Positions 14,360 through 19,705 of a DNA stretch of 19,705 nucleotides are shown in pieces. Location of the stretch: the NCBI GenBank assembly GCA_964651385.1, contig CAZYYM010000065.1, positions 1 through 19,705 on the forward strand. Reading direction: 5' to 3'. The notes under the pieces are model-generated. The model ran no database searches and was not told where the DNA came from. It saw only the letters and a list, made by a program, of their open reading frames with translations. The position numbers and the translations under genes are program-made. The DNA comes from GCA-001735895 sp964651385 (GTDB taxonomy: Bacteria; Pseudomonadota; Gammaproteobacteria; GCA-001735895). Each line of letters opens with the position of its first letter. Position 1 is the first letter of the stretch.

Positions 14360-17215
14360 ATGCAAAATATTGAATCACCGCTAACCGGGGCAGACACTGC
14401 CTCTGCAAACACGATCAACCCTGTCATTGAAAACCAGGATATCTATCTTAATAACTGTTATAACGTTGTTCGTCGCAATGGAAAATTAACCAGCTTCGAT
14501 AAAAATAAAATTGCGATTGCCATGACTAAAGCTTTCCTCGCAGTTGAAGGGGGACAGGCAGCAGCTTCTTCGCGCGTTCATGAAACTGTAGAAAAACTCA
14601 CTGAGTTGGTCGTGGAAACCCTGACTCGCCGACAACCTGGCGGCGGTACCTTCCATATAGAAGATATCCAGGATCAGGTCGAGCTGTCTTTGATGCGCAA
14701 TGGTGAGCAAAAAATAGCCCGCGCCTACGTTTTATACCGCGAAGAGAGGGCCCATGCCCGTGCTGGGGAATCGGAAAAATCGGATCACTCCGCGGTTGAC
14801 GATGAAATCTCTGGATTAAATGTCAAATTGCCAGATGGTAGTAATCGGCCACTCGATATTAATCGGCTGAAAACCATTATTGGTGATGCCTGCGAAGGTC
14901 TCGACTGCACCGAAGCCGGTCGCGTTTACGAAGAAACGCTACGAAGCCTGTTCGACGGCGTACCGGAGAAAGACGTCAGCCCCACATTGGTTATGAGTGC
15001 ACGCGGTCTAATCGATCGAGAACCACAGTATTCACAGGTCGCTGCACGATTATTACTCGATCAATTACGCGCCGAATCGCTCGCTTTCATCAACGATGGT
15101 AAAGCCAGTGCTACCTACAGGGAAATGGTTGAACGCTATCCGGAATATTTCCGTCACTATATTAAAAAAGCCACTGAAATAGACTTGCTCGATAAGGAAT
15201 TACTCAAATTTGATTTGGCAAAACTCGGCAAGGCACTCAAGGCAGAGCGCGATCATCAATTTACCTATCTCGGATTGCAAACACTGTACGATCGTTACTT
15301 TATCCATCATCAGGATATCCGTTTTGAATTACCACAGGCCTTTTTTATGCGTGTAGCCATGGGTCTGGCGATTAACGAAGTGCACCGCGAAGAACGCGCT
15401 ATCGAATTTTACAATCTGTTATCCTCTTTTGATTTCATGAGCAGCACACCGACACTGTTCAATTCCGGTACCCTGCGTCCCCAGCTCTCGAGTTGCTATC
15501 TGACCACGGTACCCGACGACCTGGATGGTATTTTCAGCGCCATAAAAGACGACGCCATGCTCTCCAAATTTGCTGGTGGACTGGGCAACGACTGGACACG
15601 AGTACGTGCCATGGGCTCGCATATCAAAGGCACTAACGGCAAATCCCAGGGCGTCGTTCCCTTTCTTAAGGTCGCCAACGATACCGCCGTTGCGGTTAAT
15701 CAGGGTGGAAAGCGCAAGGGTGCGATGTGCGCCTATCTCGAGTCATGGCATCTCGATATCGAAGATTTCCTCGATCTGCGTAAAAATACCGGCGAGGAGC
15801 GACGTCGTACCCACGATATGAATACCGCTAACTGGATTCCCGACCTGTTCATGAAACGCGTTGCTGAAAACGCGCAGTGGACCCTGTTCTCACCCGAGGA
15901 AACACCCGATCTACACGATTTATACGGTGCTGATTTCGAAACAGCCTATACCGCCTATGAAGAGAAAGCCGACCGTGGCGAAATCAACTCTTTCCGTCGT
16001 ATTGCGGCGCAGGATTTATGGCGCAAGATGCTGGGCATGCTGTTTGAAACCGGTCATCCCTGGATCACTTTCAAGGATCCCTGCAATATTCGCTCGCCGC
16101 AATCACATTCCGGGGTTGTGCATTCATCGAACCTGTGTACCGAAATCACGTTGAATACAACCGACAACGAAATCGCCGTGTGTAATCTCGGCTCGGTAAA
16201 TCTGCCACAACATGTCGATGATAACGGATTGAATCTGGAGAAACTCGAGAAGACTATCAATACCGCGATGCGTATGCTCGATAATGTAATTGACTACAAT
16301 TATTACAGTGTGCCGCAGGCGCGAACCTCAAACTTGCGCCATCGCCCGGTCGGGCTTGGCATTATGGGTTTTCAGGATGCACTTTTCAAACAACACATAT
16401 CCTACAGCTCGGAAGATGCCATCGAGTTTGCCGATCTTTCGATGGAGGCGGTAAGTTACTACGCCATTCAGGCATCGGCTCAACTTGCCGAAGAACGAGG
16501 CAGGTATTCCAGCTTCCAGGGCTCGTTGTGGAGTCAGGGTATTTTACCGATCGACTCAGTGGCCAGTCTGAAAGCCGTGCGCGGCGACTTCCTGCAACAG
16601 GATGAAAGCCAACGCATGAACTGGGATAGCCTGCGTCAACGCGTCATCAGTGTCGGTATGCGCAACTCCAATACCATGGCCATAGCCCCGACCGCGACAA
16701 TTTCCAATATCTGCGGCGTCAGTCAGTCGATCGAACCGATTTACCAGAATCTGTATGTTAAATCGAACCTATCGGGTGAGTTCACCGTGGTTAATCCTTA
16801 CCTGGTCGACGACCTCAAGGCACAGGGTATCTGGGATGACGTGATGGTCAACGATCTTAAATACTATGATGGTAGTGTTCAGAACATCGATCGTGTACCG
16901 GACAATTTAAAAGCAATCTACTCAACCGCTTTCGAAATCGATTCACGCTGGCTGGTCGAGGCGGCTTCGCGTCGACAGAAATGGATCGATCAGGGCCAGT
17001 CGCTCAATCTTTATATGGCCGAGCCTTCGGGCAGAAAGCTCGATAATTTGTACAAACTGGCCTGGGTTCGTGGTTTGAAAACCACCTATTATCTGCGTTC
17101 ACTGGGTGCCACAGCTGTTGAAAAATCGGCCACCCGGGAGCCGGAGAAAAGCTTCCCCGAGCCCGAACCGAAAGTTTGTTCAATACTCGACCCTGACTGC
17201 GAAGCCTGTCAGTAA
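14360..17215 (+). CDS. nrdA: Class Ia ribonucleoside-diphosphate reductase alpha subunit NrdA
   Basis: NrdA reduces ribonucleoside diphosphates using a radical supplied by NrdB. The 951-residue protein has an N-terminal ATP-cone (about 33-135, with VVRRNGKLTSFDKNKIAIAM), a second cone-like region (about 150-240), then the ten-stranded barrel. Catalytic residues are visible: Cys379 (SSCYLTT) and Cys608 (VCNLGSVNL) as the redox pair, the NLCTE loop with Asn591, Cys593 (thiyl) and Glu595, the radical-path Tyr910-Tyr911, and the C-terminal CEAC (Cys947, Cys950) that re-reduces the active site. The doubled N-terminal region is like Pseudomonas NrdA (about 960 residues) and longer than E. coli (761). 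It is followed by nrdB and preceded by NrdR and DnaA boxes. Confidence 0.97.
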   Translation: MQNIESPLTGADTASANTINPVIENQDIYLNNCYNVVRRNGKLTSFDKNKIAIAMTKAFLAVEGGQAAASSRVHETVEKLTELVVETLTRRQPGGGTFHIEDIQDQVELSLMRNGEQKIARAYVLYREERAHARAGESEKSDHSAVDDEISGLNVKLPDGSNRPLDINRLKTIIGDACEGLDCTEAGRVYEETLRSLFDGVPEKDVSPTLVMSARGLIDREPQYSQVAARLLLDQLRAESLAFINDGKASATYREMVERYPEYFRHYIKKATEIDLLDKELLKFDLAKLGKALKAERDHQFTYLGLQTLYDRYFIHHQDIRFELPQAFFMRVAMGLAINEVHREERAIEFYNLLSSFDFMSSTPTLFNSGTLRPQLSSCYLTTVPDDLDGIFSAIKDDAMLSKFAGGLGNDWTRVRAMGSHIKGTNGKSQGVVPFLKVANDTAVAVNQGGKRKGAMCAYLESWHLDIEDFLDLRKNTGEERRRTHDMNTANWIPDLFMKRVAENAQWTLFSPEETPDLHDLYGADFETAYTAYEEKADRGEINSFRRIAAQDLWRKMLGMLFETGHPWITFKDPCNIRSPQSHSGVVHSSNLCTEITLNTTDNEIAVCNLGSVNLPQHVDDNGLNLEKLEKTINTAMRMLDNVIDYNYYSVPQARTSNLRHRPVGLGIMGFQDALFKQHISYSSEDAIEFADLSMEAVSYYAIQASAQLAEERGRYSSFQGSLWSQGILPIDSVASLKAVRGDFLQQDESQRMNWDSLRQRVISVGMRNSNTMAIAPTATISNICGVSQSIEPIYQNLYVKSNLSGEFTVVNPYLVDDLKAQGIWDDVMVNDLKYYDGSVQNIDRVPDNLKAIYSTAFEIDSRWLVEAASRRQKWIDQGQSLNLYMAEPSGRKLDNLYKLAWVRGLKTTYYLRSLGATAVEKSATREPEKSFPEPEPKVCSILDPDCEACQ

Positions 17216-17258
17216 CTTAATTAATATTGATCATTAGAAATCGAAGTTGGAGAACACT

Positions 17259-18440
17259 ATGCTAAATTGGGATGACCCGTTCGCACCACAACCCGCCACG
17301 ATTCCAGAAACAAAACTGGAGCCTACGGTTGCACGCAACGAGCCTGTAATACCGATTAGTCAGGATATGCCGCCTACCGGTGGCATTGAAGCACGCGGCA
17401 CCGATATTCCCAGACCAACTATAAACCCAATTGCAGCAAAACCAGTCAACGCCGATGACAAGCGAGTGGTTAATGGTCTGGCTGATATCAATCAGTTGGC
17501 GCCGTTCAAGTACCCCTGGGCCTGGGAATATTTCCTCAATGCTAACAAGAACCACTGGACGCCGCTCGACATCAACCTGACTCAGGATGTGCACGACTAC
17601 CAGCACAAGCTCACGCTGGAAGAACGCCATGTTTATGAAAATGTACTGTCGTACCTGACCACTTCCGATATTCTTGCGATGCGTAATATCGGCCTTGCAG
17701 TGATGGAAAAAATGACTGCGCCTGAGTTGCAGATTTATCAGGCGCGGCAGGTTTACGAAGAAGCCATGCATACCTGGACATACCAGCATTGCATCGAAAC
17801 CATCGGCCTCGATCAGGGTGAAATATATAATCGTTACCGTATCGTACCGGAAATCAACCATAAGATTCATCTCTGTAACCAACGGCTCGATTCAGTATTG
17901 CGCGCCGATATCGATCTTACCGACCCCGACGAGCTCGAAAACTTTGTGATGGCTTACACCTTTTTCGCTGGCGTCTTCGAAGGAACCTGGTTCTACAACG
18001 GTTTCAGTCCGATTTTCGCATTACAACGTCGCGGTTTAATGAAAGGCACTGCGGAGCAACTGCAATACATCATGCGCGATGAAGTGCTGCATGCTTCGTT
18101 TGGTATTCGCGTCTGCAAACAGATCATACTGGAAGAAAATATCAGACTGAATCCGAAAGCCATTCAGCACATGTGGGAAGAAGCCGAAGCAGCAGAACAG
18201 CAATATGCGAGATTCCTGCTACCTGAGCCTATACTCGGTTACAGCGCCGACGACCATATTGCGCAGTTTCGCTTTATTGCGAACCGCCGTGCACATAAAC
18301 TAGATCATCAGACACCTTTCCCGGGCGCCGAGAATGCACTGCCCTGGCTCGACGAACAGGCAAACCTAAAGAAAGAAAAGAACTTTTTTGAAACCCGCGT
18401 CACCGAGTATCAAACCGGTGGTGCGCTCAACTGGGATTAG
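17259..18440 (+). CDS. nrdB: Class Ia ribonucleoside-diphosphate reductase beta subunit NrdB
   Basis: NrdB holds the diferric-tyrosyl radical cofactor. The 393-residue protein keeps the metal ligands and radical residue expected from E. coli: Asp137, Glu168 and His171 (EEAMHTWTY) with Tyr175 as the radical site, Glu241 (VFEGTWFY), and Glu275 and His278 (RDEVLHASF). The C-terminus, FFETRVTEYQTGGALNWD, is the conserved tail that docks into NrdA in this subgroup. I start at the ATG at 17259 with GGAG (17249-17252) upstream. The in-frame TTG at 17247 would add four residues that include that SD. It lies 43 bp after nrdA and is followed by a terminator. Confidence 0.97.
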   Translation: MLNWDDPFAPQPATIPETKLEPTVARNEPVIPISQDMPPTGGIEARGTDIPRPTINPIAAKPVNADDKRVVNGLADINQLAPFKYPWAWEYFLNANKNHWTPLDINLTQDVHDYQHKLTLEERHVYENVLSYLTTSDILAMRNIGLAVMEKMTAPELQIYQARQVYEEAMHTWTYQHCIETIGLDQGEIYNRYRIVPEINHKIHLCNQRLDSVLRADIDLTDPDELENFVMAYTFFAGVFEGTWFYNGFSPIFALQRRGLMKGTAEQLQYIMRDEVLHASFGIRVCKQIILEENIRLNPKAIQHMWEEAEAAEQQYARFLLPEPILGYSADDHIAQFRFIANRRAHKLDHQTPFPGAENALPWLDEQANLKKEKNFFETRVTEYQTGGALNWD

Positions 18441-18470
18441 TGTTACACACGTCTCTTCGGTTGTAACTTT

Positions 18471-18523
18471 AAGCCAGATGCCAGGTAGTCGTATTATTAC
18501 TGGTAGCTGGCTTTTTTGTTTTT
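18471..18523 (+). terminator. Rho-independent terminator after nrdB
   Basis: AAGCCAG (18471-18477) pairs with CTGGCTT (18507-18513), with a second nested pairing CCAG (18481-18484) to CTGG (18500-18503) and a T-rich run (18512-18523) directly after. It lies 31 bp beyond the nrdB stop. A smaller 6-bp stem, GTTACA/TGTAAC (18442-18447 and 18462-18467), precedes it. Confidence 0.8.
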
Positions 18524-18803
18524 ATTGGGTTGGGGAGAGTTTGGTGTTATTTCGGGCTTTGGGGCGGAATTCAGGTTTTTGGATGGTTGGTTTATAGGTA
18601 AAAGGACCAGGCAAGTGTAAATCAAAGAGGTATAATTGTTTTGACGTTTACCTCAAGAAATAATATCAATTACACTGGCCCCATAGATTTAATGATCGAC
18701 GGGTCTCACCAATAGCCGGGGGTTCGTGATACCTGTAATTTGCTTTGCTAATTTATTTCTGATCTACCCAATACGGTCACTCGGTGTACACCCATGTGGT
18801 AAT
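18524..18803. other. Non-coding stretch after the nrdB terminator
   Basis: No credible gene is present in these 280 bp. The first part (18526-18600) is G/T-rich on the plus strand with several GGG/GGGG runs. The middle holds a 71-bp nested inverted repeat, annotated separately. The rest is AT-rich and lies beyond the 3' end of the convergent membrane-protein gene. The stretch therefore sits between two converging transcription units and probably carries no promoter needed by the annotated genes. Confidence 0.5.
18610..18680. repeat. 71-bp nested inverted repeat, possibly a MITE/REP-like element
   Basis: Outer arms GGCAAGTGTAA (18610-18620) and TTACACTGGCC (18670-18680) match as inverted repeats at 10 of 11 positions. 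Inner arms GAGGTA (18627-18632) and TACCTC (18649-18654) form a second stem. Folded, the segment gives a long hairpin with an internal loop, the architecture of small non-autonomous transposable elements or REP-like palindromes. No transposase is nearby and no target-site duplication is obvious (flanks AAAGGACCA and CCCATAGAT). It could instead be a bidirectional transcription-stop structure, although U-runs are lacking. Confidence 0.5.
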
Positions 18804-19705
18804 TTAATTGTGAATGAAGGATTTTTCGATTCGGGTAAGCAAGTCATGCAAAAATCCATGGTGTTCCATCAACGGTTCCATATTAAGCAGGCCGGTAAAT
18901 ACGAGAATCGGCACTGGCGACGTAGCGATAGCGACAGTTAAAAGGAAGGAGCGCCAACCAAATTGCCTGCTCAGACCACAAAGTAGTGCAAGTCCACCGC
19001 CCCCGCCCAAGGCCGAGTTCCCGGGGATGTTCAGGCAAACCGCTAGTGTGAAGTGACGGTGGTCAAACAACAGGGCGACCAGTCGCCCGACCACTGTCTT
19101 ACCCAATCGGGATTCCGCGATCATGCCTTGCATCGCGGAGGCAATTCCCTCTCTAGGAATAGTGACACCGATACGCGTCAGTAGCGCCACGGTAACTCTT
19201 TCAGGAAGTATTCTCCCAACTGCAAAGACAAAGCTTAGACTGCCGATCGTAGCCGCGTAAGCAACAATTGCTCCCACCGGACCAAATACGGCCATGATCA
19301 GCAATCCCAACTCAACGCCCGGCACGAAAGGTATGGCAAGAGCAACTGAGTAAGCAACCGTTAGCGACAAGAGGGCGAAAATACCTATGGAGTTTCGCAT
19401 TGTCGCCAGCATCGCTTGTGCATCGTGGAAACCCAGGTGAGATAAAGAATGACCGACCACGAGGAGCACTGCCCAGACAAACACTACACATATACTCCGG
19501 GGCCCTAAGTTTGGCACGAATGGCAGGCTTAAGACCACGAGATAGACCAAAACGGTGAGCAGCACCGTTGTAGCCGCGATCTGAGGAATAGGAGATCTCA
19601 GGATTTCTAAAATCTCCGGTTGGTATAGGTGCGCCAGACTATGGACGTAGGCAATCAGAAAAACCCATGCCAATATCGTTGTCGTGATCCTGACCCCAAC
19701 AAGCG
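18804..19705 (-). CDS. Multi-pass inner-membrane protein of uncertain family, 5' end outside window
   Basis: The minus-strand frame ends at TAA 18804-18806 and stays open to the right edge. A TTG at 19673 is only the first possible start inside the window, so the real start may lie beyond base 19705. The visible protein (about 300 residues) has roughly seven hydrophobic segments, with little soluble sequence apart from a basic loop near IPREGIASAMQG and the segment GMIAESRLGKTVVG. The segment IPFVPGVELGLLIMAVFGPV followed by FVFAVGRILPE recalls the VTT/DedA-like family. The later LNIPGNSALGGGGGLALL is a glycine-rich re-entrant-like motif. I do not recognise a specific function. The gene converges on nrdB and has no apparent link to it. 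Confidence 0.65.
   Translation of the reverse strand, partial: LVGVRITTTILAWVFLIAYVHSLAHLYQPEILEILRSPIPQIAATTVLLTVLVYLVVLSLPFVPNLGPRSICVVFVWAVLLVVGHSLSHLGFHDAQAMLATMRNSIGIFALLSLTVAYSVALAIPFVPGVELGLLIMAVFGPVGAIVAYAATIGSLSFVFAVGRILPERVTVALLTRIGVTIPREGIASAMQGMIAESRLGKTVVGRLVALLFDHRHFTLAVCLNIPGNSALGGGGGLALLCGLSRQFGWRSFLLTVAIATSPVPILVFTGLLNMEPLMEHHGFLHDLLTRIEKSFIHN

Noticed and set aside
17262..17882. Minus-strand open frame (206 codons) inside nrdB
   Set aside because: Antisense to conserved NrdB with all ligands present; no SD or recognisable domain.
18527..18567. G-quadruplex from GGG/GGGG runs
   Set aside because: The four runs are split by an 18-nt gap, too long for a standard quadruplex loop. 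Weak two-tetrad forms cannot be excluded but are not supported.
18388..18597. 69-codon plus-strand frame overlapping the nrdB end and terminator
   Set aside because: It runs through the nrdB 3' end in another frame and across the terminator hairpin, with no SD.
1..19705. CRISPR arrays, tRNA or rRNA genes, prophage or toxin-antitoxin modules
   Set aside because: No spaced direct repeats, tRNA-like cloverleafs, integrases or phage structural genes, or short toxin/antitoxin pairs were seen on either strand.

Overview
The window is a chromosomal segment of a gammaproteobacterium outside the Enterobacterales. The order kdsD-kdsC-lptC-lptA-lptB-rpoN-hpf-ptsN is the classical gammaproteobacterial locus. 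The extra hprK, the mannose-type PTS EIIA gene and the adjacent mgtE resemble the arrangement in lineages such as Xanthomonadales and Chromatiales rather than E. coli. NrdA carries two ATP-cone-like regions, as in Pseudomonas. Genes are tightly packed with many 4-bp ATGA/GTGA overlaps. I cannot name a genus from the sequence alone.

Layout. (1) 1-2033, minus strand: a TolC-family outer-membrane protein followed by an MlaC-like periplasmic lipid-binding protein, overlapping by 4 bp. (2) 2034-2313: divergent regulatory gap, then fabA on the plus strand. (3) 2859-3132: a broken remnant of the yrbG-type cation/Ca2+ exchanger that normally heads the kdsD operon. (4) 3136-6341: kdsD, kdsC, lptC, lptA, lptB, which make the Kdo precursor and move LPS to the outer membrane. 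(5) 6403-11306: rpoN, hpf, ptsN, hprK, rapZ, a mannose-type EIIA and HPr, a nitrogen/regulatory-PTS cluster lacking ptsI. (6) 11322-12671: mgtE Mg2+ transporter. (7) 12683-13570, minus: HDOD regulator, with a decayed ROK-family sugar kinase (13658-13990) upstream of it on the same strand. (8) 14041-18440: class Ia ribonucleotide reductase nrdA-nrdB, preceded by tandem DnaA-box-like sites and a pair of NrdR boxes 32 bp apart, and closed by a rho-independent terminator. (9) 18524-19705: a non-coding stretch with a nested inverted repeat and a convergent multi-pass membrane protein that runs off the right edge.

How the genes work together. The kds/lpt genes and fabA supply the cell envelope. The cluster from rpoN to HPr links sigma-54, ribosome hibernation and PTS phosphorylation. 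HPr keeps both His15 (PTS site) and Ser46 (HPr kinase site) beside hprK, so dual phosphorylation is plausible. NrdAB supplies dNTPs, and its promoter architecture suggests control by initiation (DnaA) and nucleotide status (NrdR).

Most of the window is conserved core genome. I do not see a clearly new multi-gene system. The most interesting items are two genes (the exchanger and the ROK kinase) that decayed in the same manner, keeping both ends and losing the middle; the missing ptsI; the well-formed nrd control region with a long structured leader; and the 71-bp nested palindrome beyond nrdB.
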